From contig NZ_FORH01000004.1 in the NCBI RefSeq assembly GCF_900113955.1, positions 248,001-312,000 on the forward strand: DNA of 64,000 nt. Direction: 5' to 3'. The translations under genes and the position numbers were made by a program. The notes beneath the pieces were generated by a model, which ran no database searches, was not told the origin of the DNA, and saw only the letters and a list, made by a program, of their open reading frames with translations. This document shows, piece after piece, positions 37,656 to 45,673 of the stretch; positions within the stretch are counted from its first letter, which is position 1; each line of letters starts with the position of its first letter. The DNA is from Celeribacter neptunius. Lineage in GTDB: Bacteria; Pseudomonadota; Alphaproteobacteria; Rhodobacterales; Rhodobacteraceae.

Positions 37656-38936
37656 TTGGCCATCGCTCAGGAAAAACACCCCTATCTCCAGGCTGCACCG
37701 GAACGAGGGGTGGTGAATAATGTATTGATTGTGGACGATTCCCGGGCTCAAAGACGCATTCTGTCCTCCTATCTCGGGCGTTGGGGTTATGAGGTTTTCG
37801 AGGCGGCTTCCGGCGAGGAGGCGATGGAGGTCTGCCAGAGGGAAGCCATCGACCTGGTGGTCTCCGACTGGATGATGCCCGGCATGAGCGGTCTCGAATT
37901 CTGTCAGGCTTTCAGACAGTTGGACCGTGTCCACTATGGCTATTTCATTCTTCTCACCTCGAAATCCGACAAGGCGGAGATCGCCCAGGGGCTCGATATC
38001 GGTGCCGATGATTTTCTCACCAAGCCCGTGGCCGGGGACGAGCTTCTGGCGCGGATCCGGGCCGGGGAGCGGATCTTGCGGATGGAGCGCGAGCTGACGG
38101 AAAAGAACCGCCTGGTGAGTTCGACCCTGTCGGAGATTTCGGCGCTGTATGATTCGCTCGATCGCGACCTGGTCGAGGCGCGGAAATTGCAGCAATCTCT
38201 GGTGCGCGAGCGCTACCGCGATTTCGACACGGCACAGATTTCCCTGCTCTTGCGGCCAAGCGGCCATGTTGGCGGCGATCTTGTCGGGTTCTTTCCGATC
38301 AATGACCGCCAGTTCGGCATTTTTTCCATCGATGTCTCGGGCCATGGCATTGCCTCGGCCCTGATGACCGCGCGATTGGCAGCCTATTTGACGGGGTCGA
38401 CTCCGGAGCAAAACCTGGCAATCAGCACCGACAAGGACGGCAATTACATTCCGACCGATCCCTCTGCGGTGGCGAAGACGCTCAACCGTCTGATGCTGGA
38501 AGAAATGGAGACGGATCTCTATTTCACGATGATCCTCGGGCATTTCGATCGCTTGAGTGGCGAATTCGTGATGACGCAATGCGGCCACCCGAACCCGGCG
38601 GTGCAATCCGTAGATGGCCATGTCACCTTCTTCGGCGACGGTGGTCTGCCGGTGGGGTTGATCCCGGCCGCCGAATACGAGGATGTGCGCATCACCCTGT
38701 CGCCCAAGGATCGCATTCTTGTGTTCTCCGATGGTGTGACGGAATGCCCCGATGGCGGCGATGGGATGTTGGGGGAAGAGGGTCTGGTCGAAATGTGCCA
38801 GCGGATTTCAACAGAGACCGGCAACGCTTTCTTCGATACGTTCCTCTGGGATCTGAACGACTTCAATAAGGATCAGGATTTCCCTGACGACATCTCGGCG
38901 ATCCTGCTGGAATTTCCCGGTCAGAACACGGCGTGA
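37656..38936 (+). CDS. Response regulator fused to a PP2C-type (SpoIIE) serine phosphatase
   Basis: Signal-controlled phosphatase, 426 aa. The receiver domain has acidic residues DD at 27-28, the phosphorylation site Asp71 (SDWMMPG) and Lys123 (LTKP). A coiled-coil linker (about residues 130-175) leads to the PP2C domain with GGDLVGFF, DVSGHGIASA, SDGVTEC and DDISAILLE, whose aspartates bind metal. It begins with TTG at 37656, nine bases after AGAGGA; a later GTG near 37710 is possible. The fold and neighbourhood resemble phosphatases of anti-sigma partner-switch systems (such as RbaY of Rhodobacter), but partner proteins are not seen here. Confidence 0.85.
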   Translation: MAIAQEKHPYLQAAPERGVVNNVLIVDDSRAQRRILSSYLGRWGYEVFEAASGEEAMEVCQREAIDLVVSDWMMPGMSGLEFCQAFRQLDRVHYGYFILLTSKSDKAEIAQGLDIGADDFLTKPVAGDELLARIRAGERILRMERELTEKNRLVSSTLSEISALYDSLDRDLVEARKLQQSLVRERYRDFDTAQISLLLRPSGHVGGDLVGFFPINDRQFGIFSIDVSGHGIASALMTARLAAYLTGSTPEQNLAISTDKDGNYIPTDPSAVAKTLNRLMLEEMETDLYFTMILGHFDRLSGEFVMTQCGHPNPAVQSVDGHVTFFGDGGLPVGLIPAAEYEDVRITLSPKDRILVFSDGVTECPDGGDGMLGEEGLVEMCQRISTETGNAFFDTFLWDLNDFNKDQDFPDDISAILLEFPGQNTA

Positions 38937-39373
38937 AGAAACGCCCGGTCGCCGGGGTTTCCGAGGCTGATCGCGGCCTGTTCCGGGCTGGCCCAATGGG
39001 CGCTGTGATCCTGTTCCGGTGGTTCCGCCAGTTTTCGCACGGGCAGGGCACGATAGATGTGACAGATCTTTTCCGCCCAAAGCTCATACTCCGGCATGAA
39101 AACGAAGCGGCGAAAGGCGCCGAGATAGAGCGGCTTTGAAATCCGCCAGCCGGTTTCCTCATAAACTTCGCGATGCAGCGCCTGCACCGGGCTTTCCCCC
39201 GGATCGATCCCGCCACCGGGCAGCTGGAACTCATGATGAATGCCGGCCTGATAGGTCAGAAGCACGCGGCCGTTTTTCGGCAGAACCGCGTAGGCTCCGG
39301 CCCGCGTGCGATAGGGTTTGCCTGAAATTCTGGGGTCTCCGTAACGCCGCATCCCGCCTCTGCCTTTCATCAC
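38921..39373 (-). CDS. Nudix hydrolase
   Basis: Hydrolyses nucleoside diphosphate-linked compounds. 150 aa. The Nudix box is GGGIDPGESPVQALHREVYEETGW, given in part here as GGGIDPGES and REVYEETGW, near residues 52-75, with all the metal-binding glutamates. Start could be either of two adjacent ATGs (39373 or 39370) or a Met seven codons in. It overlaps the end of the phosphatase gene by 16 bases on the opposite strand. Substrate cannot be inferred from sequence. Confidence 0.85.
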   Translation of the reverse strand: MMKGRGGMRRYGDPRISGKPYRTRAGAYAVLPKNGRVLLTYQAGIHHEFQLPGGGIDPGESPVQALHREVYEETGWRISKPLYLGAFRRFVFMPEYELWAEKICHIYRALPVRKLAEPPEQDHSAHWASPEQAAISLGNPGDRAFLHAVF

Positions 39374-39431
39374 TGGTTGTTCCGCCTATATGAACAGGAT
39401 ATGCCAGCGCCGAACCTCAGGGGAAGCCAAA

Positions 39432-40430
39432 ATGCTCGGATCCAAAATCGCTTGGGATGATACCGTCCTGCCATTTCAACTCGACGCCTCCGACATCCGC
39501 GGACGTGTCGTGCGGCTCGATGGCGTGCTCGACACGATCCTGTCGCAACATGCCTACCCGCCGGAGATCGAAGCTCTGGTGGCCGAGATGGCTTTGCTCA
39601 CGGCGATGATCGGTCAGACCATGAAGCTGCGCTGGAAGCTCTCGCTTCAGGTCCGTGGCGATGGTCCGGCGCGTCTGATCGCGACCGATTACTATGCCCC
39701 CACGGCAGAAGGCGAACCGGCCCGGATCCGCGCCTATGCGTCTTATGACGCCAATCGGCTGTTGCCGCGGGTGGATCCGTTCTCGCAGATCGGCAAGGGA
39801 TATTTCGCCATTCTGATCGATCAGGGTAAGGGTACGACCCCCTATCAGGGGATCACGCCGATCTCCGGCGGTTCGCTGTCGGCCTGTGCCGAAACCTATT
39901 TCGCGCAATCCGAACAACTGCCGAGCCGTTTCGCAACCACATTCGGTCGCTCGCAGCTGGCCGGCGGTCCGGAAAGCTGGCGCGCCGGCGGTGTGATGTT
40001 GCAGAAAATGCCGAAAGCCTCTCCCTTTGCACCCAAGGACGAGGCGGATGACGACGGTCTTCTGCGTGCGAAAGACATTCTCAACGAGGATGATTTCGAA
40101 GATTGGAACCGCGCCAATATCCTGCTCGACTCGGTCGAGGACATGGAGCTGATCGGGCCGCAGATTCACCCGACCGACCTCTTGGTACGGCTGTTCCACG
40201 AGGATCGCCCGAGAGTGTTCGATCCGCAATCGGTCGAGTTCGGCTGTAATTGTTCCGAAGAGCGGGTGCGCAACAGCCTGTCGATCTATTCGGCCAAGGA
40301 TATTGCGCATATGACCACCGATGACGGCGTGGTCACGGCGGATTGCCAGTTCTGTGGCGCGCATTATGTTCTTGATCCGAAGACGGTCGGGTTCGAGGCG
40401 GGGGATGACACGGATGGTGATGCCGATTGA
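39432..40430 (+). CDS. hslO: Hsp33 redox-activated chaperone
   Basis: Holdase that is activated by oxidation of its zinc-binding cysteines. The ATG at 39432 (MLGSKIAWDD) has AGGGGA eight bases upstream and gives 332 aa; a longer frame from 39390 is less likely. The zinc centre is CNC near residue 271 and CQFC near residue 309, the classic CxC...CxxC. The N-terminal domain shows PYQGITPISGGSLSACAETYF in outline. First of a four-gene unit with the Nudix gene, cca and the methyltransferase. Confidence 0.94.
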   Translation: MLGSKIAWDDTVLPFQLDASDIRGRVVRLDGVLDTILSQHAYPPEIEALVAEMALLTAMIGQTMKLRWKLSLQVRGDGPARLIATDYYAPTAEGEPARIRAYASYDANRLLPRVDPFSQIGKGYFAILIDQGKGTTPYQGITPISGGSLSACAETYFAQSEQLPSRFATTFGRSQLAGGPESWRAGGVMLQKMPKASPFAPKDEADDDGLLRAKDILNEDDFEDWNRANILLDSVEDMELIGPQIHPTDLLVRLFHEDRPRVFDPQSVEFGCNCSEERVRNSLSIYSAKDIAHMTTDDGVVTADCQFCGAHYVLDPKTVGFEAGDDTDGDAD

Positions 40431-41019
40431 TCGAGAATCTCTCGTCAACATGCTGAGAAATCCGGGGGTGCCCTCCTCGGATTTCGATTTGAACCGTGCG
40501 TTTCAGCCCAAATCCACAACTCCGCTGCGTCCGGCCGGGGTGTTGATCCCGATCCGGGAAACATCGGAAGGGCTCCGGCTGATCCTCACCAAACGCTCCT
40601 CGGCGCTCAAACATCATCCGGGTCAGATCGCCTTTCCCGGTGGGCGGGTAGATCCGGGAGATCGCAATCACATCGATGCGGCACTGCGCGAAGCCCATGA
40701 GGAAATCGGTTTGCCTGCCGCACAGGTGGAAGTTCTGGGTGAATTGCCGACCCATCAGACGGTCACCCAATTCGAAATGTTCCCGGTGTTGGGCTGGGTG
40801 TCCGGTGATTTCACGGCTGTGGCTGAACTCGGTGAAGTGTCGGAGATCTTCGATGTGCCACTCGCCCATGTGTTGAACCCGGAGAATTTCCGGATTCAGT
40901 CACGGCGTTGGCGCGGGCAGATGCGGTCTTTCTACACCGTGCCCTACGGGCCCTATTACATCTGGGGCGCGACGGCGCGGATCTTGCGCGGTCTCGCGGA
41001 ACGGGCGGTGCAGGCATGA
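40405..41019 (+). CDS. Nudix hydrolase, coenzyme A pyrophosphatase type
   Basis: Likely cleaves CoA and its esters (NudL/YeaB group). 204 aa from the ATG at 40405, preceded by GAGGCGGGGG, and overlapping hslO by 26 bases; the ATG at 40414 is an alternative. The UPF0035-type motif LTKRSSALKHHPGQIAFPGGR (split as TKRSSALKHH and PGQIAFPGGR) runs into the Nudix box with REAHEEIGL. The combination of both motifs is diagnostic for CoA pyrophosphatases. Its stop overlaps cca by four bases. Confidence 0.88.
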   Translation: MTRMVMPIDRESLVNMLRNPGVPSSDFDLNRAFQPKSTTPLRPAGVLIPIRETSEGLRLILTKRSSALKHHPGQIAFPGGRVDPGDRNHIDAALREAHEEIGLPAAQVEVLGELPTHQTVTQFEMFPVLGWVSGDFTAVAELGEVSEIFDVPLAHVLNPENFRIQSRRWRGQMRSFYTVPYGPYYIWGATARILRGLAERAVQA

Positions 41020-42167
41020 AATTGACGGCTCCCTGGCTCGACGCCGATCACGCGCAACGTCTCATGGCGATCTTTGCCGAGGCCGGAGAACAGGCTTATT
41101 TCGTTGGTGGATGCGTGCGCAACAGTCTCCTGGGTGTACCTGTCAGCGATCTCGATGTCTCGAGCTCGGCACGACCGGAGAAGACTATGGAGCTCGCAAG
41201 GGCGGCAGGTCTCAAAGCGGTTCCGACCGGCATCGAACATGGTACGGTGACCGTGGTGGTCGAAGACGAACCCTTTGAAATCACCACCTTTCGTCACGAT
41301 GTCGAAACCGATGGCCGGCGTGCCGTGGTGGCTTTCTCGGAACATGTCGAAGACGATGCGCATCGGCGGGATTTCACCATGAACGCGCTTTATGCCGCCG
41401 CCGATGGCGAGATCATCGACCCGTTGGGTGGGCTGGCGGATCTCGAGGCGCGGCGGGTGCGGTTCATCGACGATGCGGATCAACGCATTCGCGAAGATTA
41501 CCTGCGCATCCTGCGGTTCTTCCGATTTCATGCCTGGTATGGCGATGACACGGCGGGGCTGGACCCGGAAGGCTTGGCCGCCTGTGCCGCGAATTTGGCT
41601 GGATTGGAGACGCTTTCGCGCGAACGCGTCGGGGCGGAGATGGTCAAACTCCTTTCAGCGCCTGAACCGGATCTCGCGCTGGGCGCGATGGATCAATCGG
41701 GCGTTTTGAATGCCCTTCTGCCCGGTGCCTCGACGAAAGCCTTTTTCTTGCTGACTTCGATGGAACAGGCGCCGGATCCGATTGTCCGTTTGGCGGCGCT
41801 GGGGGCATTCGATGTCGCGGATCTCTTGCGCTTGTCAAAGAGCCAGACCCGGCAATATGCGGCGTTGCGTCGATATGCGGAGGAGGCGCAGTCGATTGCC
41901 GAGATCGCTTATCGCGACGGCGCAAAAATGGCCTTTGATGTGGCGATCCTGCGGGCCGCTTTCTTTGAGCAGCTTCTGCCCGGGGGGCTTCAAGACGAAA
42001 TCAAAGATGGGGAAGAAGCGTTGTTTCCCTTGAAAGCCAAGGACCTGATGCCGGATTTCGACGGGCCTGCGCTCGGGTCGATGTTGCGGCAGTTGGAACA
42101 GGATTGGATCGACAGCGGTTTTGCATTGGACCGGTCCGCGCTTTTGGCGCGTGCCAAGGAGGCATGA
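41016..42167 (+). CDS. cca: CCA tRNA nucleotidyltransferase / poly(A) polymerase family
   Basis: Adds or repairs the 3' CCA of tRNA. 383 aa from the ATG that overlaps the Nudix stop (ATGA). The nucleotidyltransferase motif VGGCVRNSLLG is at residues 30-40, and catalytic aspartates lie in DLDVSS at 45-50. The RRDFTMNALY motif and the EDYLRILRFFRF helix of class II CCA enzymes follow. The C-terminal 150 residues are divergent, as usual. The gene is coupled at both ends. Confidence 0.93.
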   Translation: MKLTAPWLDADHAQRLMAIFAEAGEQAYFVGGCVRNSLLGVPVSDLDVSSSARPEKTMELARAAGLKAVPTGIEHGTVTVVVEDEPFEITTFRHDVETDGRRAVVAFSEHVEDDAHRRDFTMNALYAAADGEIIDPLGGLADLEARRVRFIDDADQRIREDYLRILRFFRFHAWYGDDTAGLDPEGLAACAANLAGLETLSRERVGAEMVKLLSAPEPDLALGAMDQSGVLNALLPGASTKAFFLLTSMEQAPDPIVRLAALGAFDVADLLRLSKSQTRQYAALRRYAEEAQSIAEIAYRDGAKMAFDVAILRAAFFEQLLPGGLQDEIKDGEEALFPLKAKDLMPDFDGPALGSMLRQLEQDWIDSGFALDRSALLARAKEA

Positions 42168-43384
42168 TGGAACGGTTTGAAGTTGTGCGTCTCGGCCACA
42201 AGGGCGATGGCATCACGACGGACGGAGTCTTTGTCGAGGGGGCTCTGCCCGGCGAGATTGTCGAAGGTACGGCAGAGAATGGTCGTGTCCGAGGGGCGAA
42301 GATCGTCGCCCCCTCAGCCGATCGGGTGAAGCCGGCCTGTCGCCATGCCAAAGCCTGCGGCGGCTGTGCGCTTCAGCATGTCTCCGACGAATTTGTGGCG
42401 AAATGGAAGTCTGATTTTGTCGCCTCCGCGCTGGAACATCAGGGAATTTCAGCCGAATTGGAGTCAATTTTGGCCTCTCCTCCGCAAAGCCGGCGTCGGG
42501 CCATTTTTCACGGTCGCCGGACCAAGAAGGGGGTGATGCTCGGGCTTCATGCGCGGGCGTCCGACAGTCTGGTGCCGGTGCCGGACTGTATCCTGATGGT
42601 GCCGGAGATCATGGTGGTCTATCCGAAACTGGAACAGTTGGTGCTCCTGGGTGCCTCGCGGCGTGCGGAGATGGATATCACCGTGATCGCGACGGAGACG
42701 GGGCTCGATATTTCGGTCGAGAACGGGAAGGAACTCACGCTCGATATGCGGGTCGATTTGGGGCAGTTTGTGCGGGATCTTGGTCTTGCGCGGCTCTCCT
42801 GGAACGGTGAAGATCTGGCTGGTGAGGCACAGCCCTATCTGCGCTTCGGTCAGGCCCGTGTGGTTCCGCCACCGGGGGCCTTCTTGCAAGCCACCAAGGC
42901 AGGCGAGGCCGCGCTTGTCGCGCTGATGCGGCGGGCCGTTCAGGGATCGGATCGGGTGATCGACCTTTTCGCGGGCTGTGGAACCTTTTCGCTTCCTCTG
43001 GCGGAGGAGACAGAGGTCCATGCGGTGGAGGGCCTGTCCGATATGCTCGACGCGCTGATGGCGGGATGGCGCCGTACCGAGGGGCTCAAGCCAATGACGA
43101 TTGAAACCCGGGATCTGTTTCGACAGCCGGTGCGGCGTGACGAGTTGAACCGCTTTGATGCGGCCATTGTCGACCCGCCACGTCCGGGGGCCTTGGCGCA
43201 ATGCGAAGAGATCGTCGAAAGCAGGCTGAAGACTCTGGGCTATGTCTCTTGCAACCCGATCACCTTTGCGCGTGACGCGAAAACGCTGATCGAGGCGGGG
43301 TTCGAAATCGAATGGATCGTGCCGGTGGATCAGTTTCGTTGGTCGCCGCATGTCGAGCTCGCGGCCTGTTTTCGACGGCGCTGA
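42167..43384 (+). CDS. 23S rRNA (uracil-5-)-methyltransferase, TrmA/RlmD family
   Basis: S-adenosylmethionine-dependent m5U methyltransferase acting on 23S rRNA (RlmC/RlmD group) or tRNA. The ATG at 42167 lies four bases after AAGGAGG; an adjacent ATG at 42164 is possible, both overlapping the cca stop. 405 aa. An iron-sulfur cluster is suggested by CRHAKACGGCALQH near residues 58-71 and a later cysteine (PDC). SAM motif DLFAGCGTFSLPLA, DPPRPGA, and the catalytic CNP sequence (VSCNP) are present. The N-terminal TRAM domain is short. Which rRNA position is modified cannot be told. Confidence 0.88.
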   Translation: MERFEVVRLGHKGDGITTDGVFVEGALPGEIVEGTAENGRVRGAKIVAPSADRVKPACRHAKACGGCALQHVSDEFVAKWKSDFVASALEHQGISAELESILASPPQSRRRAIFHGRRTKKGVMLGLHARASDSLVPVPDCILMVPEIMVVYPKLEQLVLLGASRRAEMDITVIATETGLDISVENGKELTLDMRVDLGQFVRDLGLARLSWNGEDLAGEAQPYLRFGQARVVPPPGAFLQATKAGEAALVALMRRAVQGSDRVIDLFAGCGTFSLPLAEETEVHAVEGLSDMLDALMAGWRRTEGLKPMTIETRDLFRQPVRRDELNRFDAAIVDPPRPGALAQCEEIVESRLKTLGYVSCNPITFARDAKTLIEAGFEIEWIVPVDQFRWSPHVELAACFRRR

Positions 43385-43396
43385 AGCTAGAAAATA

Positions 43397-43426
43397 TTGC
43401 CCTGAATCGCCGTTCGGGTGTATCTA
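43397..43426 (+). promoter_or_regulatory. Candidate promoter of the first L,D-transpeptidase gene
   Basis: TTGCCC (43397-43402), 18-base spacer, TATCTA (43421-43426), 27 bases before the ATG at 43454. Confidence 0.35.
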
Positions 43427-43453
43427 GTCCGAAAAAACAGATCGGGTAGTATT

Positions 43454-43954
43454 ATGAAACGGCGGGCATTCCTGACCTCGGCAATTGCAGCTCTGGCGTC
43501 GCCTCTCGCGGCCTGGGCACGAACACTTAAACCCTATGAAGGGCCGGAGATTACGCGTGTCGTCATCTATAAGGGGCGTCGCAAGCTTTATCTCATTCAC
43601 GGCCAAGAGGTTGTCGAGAGTTTCAAGATCGGCCTCGGCGGCAATCCGGTCGGACCGAAACGGTTCCAGGGCGACGGTAAGACGCCCGAAGGCAGCTATA
43701 TCATCGATCGCAGGAATCCGAATTCTTCCTACCATTTGTCATTGGGGATTTCCTACCCGAATGCCGAGGATGTGGCCTATGCCAAGGCGCATGGGCGCAA
43801 GCCGGGAGGAGATATTTTCATCCATGGCCGGGCGGGCGAAAACCGCGGCAAGGGCAAGGATTGGACCGCGGGCTGTATCGCAGTCCGGGATCGGCATATC
43901 GAGCGGATCTACACGATGGTGGCAAACGGAACCCAGGTCGACATTGTTCCCTGA
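43454..43954 (+). CDS. L,D-transpeptidase (YkuD) family protein, secreted
   Basis: Cell-wall cross-linking or lipoprotein-attachment enzyme outside the cytoplasm. 166 aa from the ATG at 43454. The N-terminus, MKRRAFLTSAIAALASPLAAWA by outline, has the twin-arginine pattern KRRAFLT and a hydrophobic core, so Tat export is likely. The YkuD domain carries FIHGRAG with His124 and the catalytic cysteine Cys141 in TAGCIAVRD. A second transpeptidase lies 740 bases downstream. Confidence 0.88.
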   Translation: MKRRAFLTSAIAALASPLAAWARTLKPYEGPEITRVVIYKGRRKLYLIHGQEVVESFKIGLGGNPVGPKRFQGDGKTPEGSYIIDRRNPNSSYHLSLGISYPNAEDVAYAKAHGRKPGGDIFIHGRAGENRGKGKDWTAGCIAVRDRHIERIYTMVANGTQVDIVP

Positions 43955-43992
43955 CCTCCGTTTTCAACTCATGAGTGCAATGCCTTGGCGCT

Positions 43993-44529
43993 TCATTGCG
44001 GAAGCGTCATCGCACCGTGGCTCGAGCCGATCACAAGGGTCCACCAAAGCTTTCCGGTGCCTTCCTGATACCAGGAAAAGCCGATGTCGGTGGCTTTCGG
44101 ATCGAGAATGATGTCGCGCGTGTCGCTTTCCTCCATCCAGGCGGAAAGAGTTTCGAGTTCGGTCTCATAGGTCTCGGAAATGTTTTCACCGAGCAACAGG
44201 CCCTGATAGCCGGAACGTGCGACGCGATCGAGCGGCGAGGAACCGTCGGAGCCGAAATGCCAGGGCCGGTTCTGCACATGCATATCGCGCGAATGGGTGG
44301 CGGCTGCAGCATTCAGATTGGCATTGAGCGCCACCTGAGGTGCGCCGGACGCCGTGCGCAGAGCATTGATGGAATCAAGCATGCGATATTGGATCTTCGC
44401 TTCGTCCCGGGCATTGATGCGATAAAGATGCGGAAGCGGTTTTCCATCGGGGCCGAGCTTTTCGGTCGGGGTGTCGCAGGCGCTCAATCCGATGAGGGCC
44501 ACCATGAGGATCATGATAATCCGGGGCAT
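43993..44529 (-). CDS. CAP/SCP-domain lipoprotein
   Basis: CAP (SCP, PR-1) family extracytoplasmic protein of unknown function; some bacterial ones are nucleases or bind lipids. The ATG at 44529, with GGAG eight bases upstream, gives 178 aa with a lipoprotein signal: hydrophobic core and lipobox LSAC, the cysteine at residue 18. The CAP motifs are LNAAAATHSRDM and GENISETYETE, followed by WWTLVIGSS near the end. It lies between two L,D-transpeptidase genes and faces the first; a role in the cell envelope is inferred. Confidence 0.85.
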   Translation of the reverse strand: MPRIIMILMVALIGLSACDTPTEKLGPDGKPLPHLYRINARDEAKIQYRMLDSINALRTASGAPQVALNANLNAAAATHSRDMHVQNRPWHFGSDGSSPLDRVARSGYQGLLLGENISETYETELETLSAWMEESDTRDIILDPKATDIGFSWYQEGTGKLWWTLVIGSSHGAMTLPQ

Positions 44530-44625
44530 TCCAGGTACTCCATAACTGTACCCGGATGCAGTAAACGCTTTGACATCCGGGATCAAATCATGTTCGCGAG
44601 ATTTCGCCGGGAATGACGGTTTGAT

Positions 44626-44654
44626 TTGCGACTGCGGCAAACGCGCCATATAAG
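44626..44654 (+). promoter_or_regulatory. Sigma70-type promoter for the second L,D-transpeptidase gene
   Basis: TTGCGA (44626-44631), 17-base spacer, TATAAG (44649-44654), giving a leader of about 32 bases before the ATG at 44693. Confidence 0.5.
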
Positions 44655-44692
44655 ACCTATATCCGCGGACATATCATGAATGGCCTATCCCT

Positions 44693-45286
44693 ATGAGTAA
44701 TACACCTGTTTCCAAGGTTTCCCGACGTGCTTTCGTCGCCGGCGCAACGGCGCTTTTGTCAACGCCCGCGCAGGGGCAGACAGAGGGGACGACAGAGATC
44801 GAGGGGGATATCTCCACGGTTGTCCGCCGGAATATTTCGAGCTTCCGGTCGCTGAGCTGGCAGCCCTATTTCAACTCGCTTCGCAACGGCGCCATTCTTG
44901 TGGATACCACCTCTCGGGCCTTGCATTACTGGAGCGAGGACGAGGCGATCTACAAGCTCTATCCGACCTCTGTACCGCTGACCGAGGACCTGACCCGTCG
45001 CGGTCGTACCGAGGTGATCCGCAAGGTGGAAGGGCCGAGCTGGGCACCAACACCGGCGATGAAAGTCCGTAATCCCGAATGGCCGGATTTTGTCGGTCCG
45101 GGGCCGAACAACCCGCTTGGTACCCATGCGCTCTACCTGTCGTGGAAATATTACCGCATTCATGGCACCCATGACACGCGCAAGATCGGGCGGCGGTCCT
45201 CGAACGGCTGTATCGGCCTCTACAATGAACACATCAAAGAGCTGTTCGGGTTGGCCAAGGTCGGCACGCAAGTGTTGCTAATATGA
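44693..45286 (+). CDS. L,D-transpeptidase (YkuD) family protein, Tat substrate
   Basis: 197 aa. A twin-arginine signal (SRRAFVAGATALL) is at residues 10-22. The YkuD domain has RIHGTH with His157 and the catalytic cysteine Cys173 in SSNGCIGL, the normal SxGC motif. The region from residue 85 to 125 resembles ErfK/YbiS-type enzymes that attach Braun-type lipoprotein or form L,D cross-links. It has its own promoter and is convergent with nothing; a small secreted protein gene follows with a promoter of its own. Confidence 0.9.
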   Translation: MSNTPVSKVSRRAFVAGATALLSTPAQGQTEGTTEIEGDISTVVRRNISSFRSLSWQPYFNSLRNGAILVDTTSRALHYWSEDEAIYKLYPTSVPLTEDLTRRGRTEVIRKVEGPSWAPTPAMKVRNPEWPDFVGPGPNNPLGTHALYLSWKYYRIHGTHDTRKIGRRSSNGCIGLYNEHIKELFGLAKVGTQVLLI

Positions 45287-45326
45287 CGCCTGAGCGGGGA
45301 AATCCGATATGCGTCATTTCGAGGAA

Positions 45327-45356
45327 TTGCCTTTTCCGATTATTGTTCCCTATAAA
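45327..45356 (+). promoter_or_regulatory. Sigma70-type promoter for the 61-aa protein gene
   Basis: TTGCCT (45327-45332), 18-base spacer, TATAAA (45351-45356), about 53 bases before the ATG. The best -10 of the window. Confidence 0.5.
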
Positions 45357-45408
45357 AACTGCGTGAAACTACCTGCCAGTTGTTGCAGGGCTCTTCAGGA
45401 GGACTGAA

Positions 45409-45594
45409 ATGAAAAAAATCGCTGTTGCTGCCGTATTCGCTCTGGCCGGGACCGCTGCCTTTGCTGGTGGCTATTCTGAGCCGGTTATCGAAGCTCCGGT
45501 TGTTGTTGAAGAAACCTCTTCTTCTTCCGCTGGTGGCTATGTTGTTCCGCTTCTGATCGTGGCTCTCGTGGCTGCGGCTGTTGCTGCCGACTAA
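45409..45594 (+). CDS. Small secreted/membrane protein of unknown function (61 aa)
   Basis: 61 residues: a signal peptide MKKIAVAAVFALAGTAAFA, then a short stretch with EPVIEAPVVVEET and a run of four serines, and a hydrophobic C-terminal helix (VVPLLIVALVAAAVAAD). Cleavage is expected after AFA. An AGGAGG stands eight bases before the ATG. With its own promoter and a strong terminator it is a tidy single-gene unit, likely well expressed. No function is known to me; a similar small protein next to hemH is, from memory, found in related Rhodobacteraceae. Confidence 0.8.
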   Translation: MKKIAVAAVFALAGTAAFAGGYSEPVIEAPVVVEETSSSSAGGYVVPLLIVALVAAAVAAD

Positions 45595-45618
45595 GCGCTG
45601 ACAAAGCACAAAAATTGG

Positions 45619-45645
45619 AAGGGCGGTCCATCGGGCCGCCCTTTT
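45619..45645. terminator. Bidirectional rho-independent terminator (61-aa gene and hemH)
   Basis: Stem AAGGGCGGTCC with GGGCCGCCCTT, three-base loop ATC, one G-U pair, followed by four T; A-rich left flank on the other strand. It closes the small gene and lies 29 bases beyond the hemH stop. Confidence 0.88.
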
Positions 45646-45673
45646 CATATCGTTGATCTGCTTCTCGTGGATG

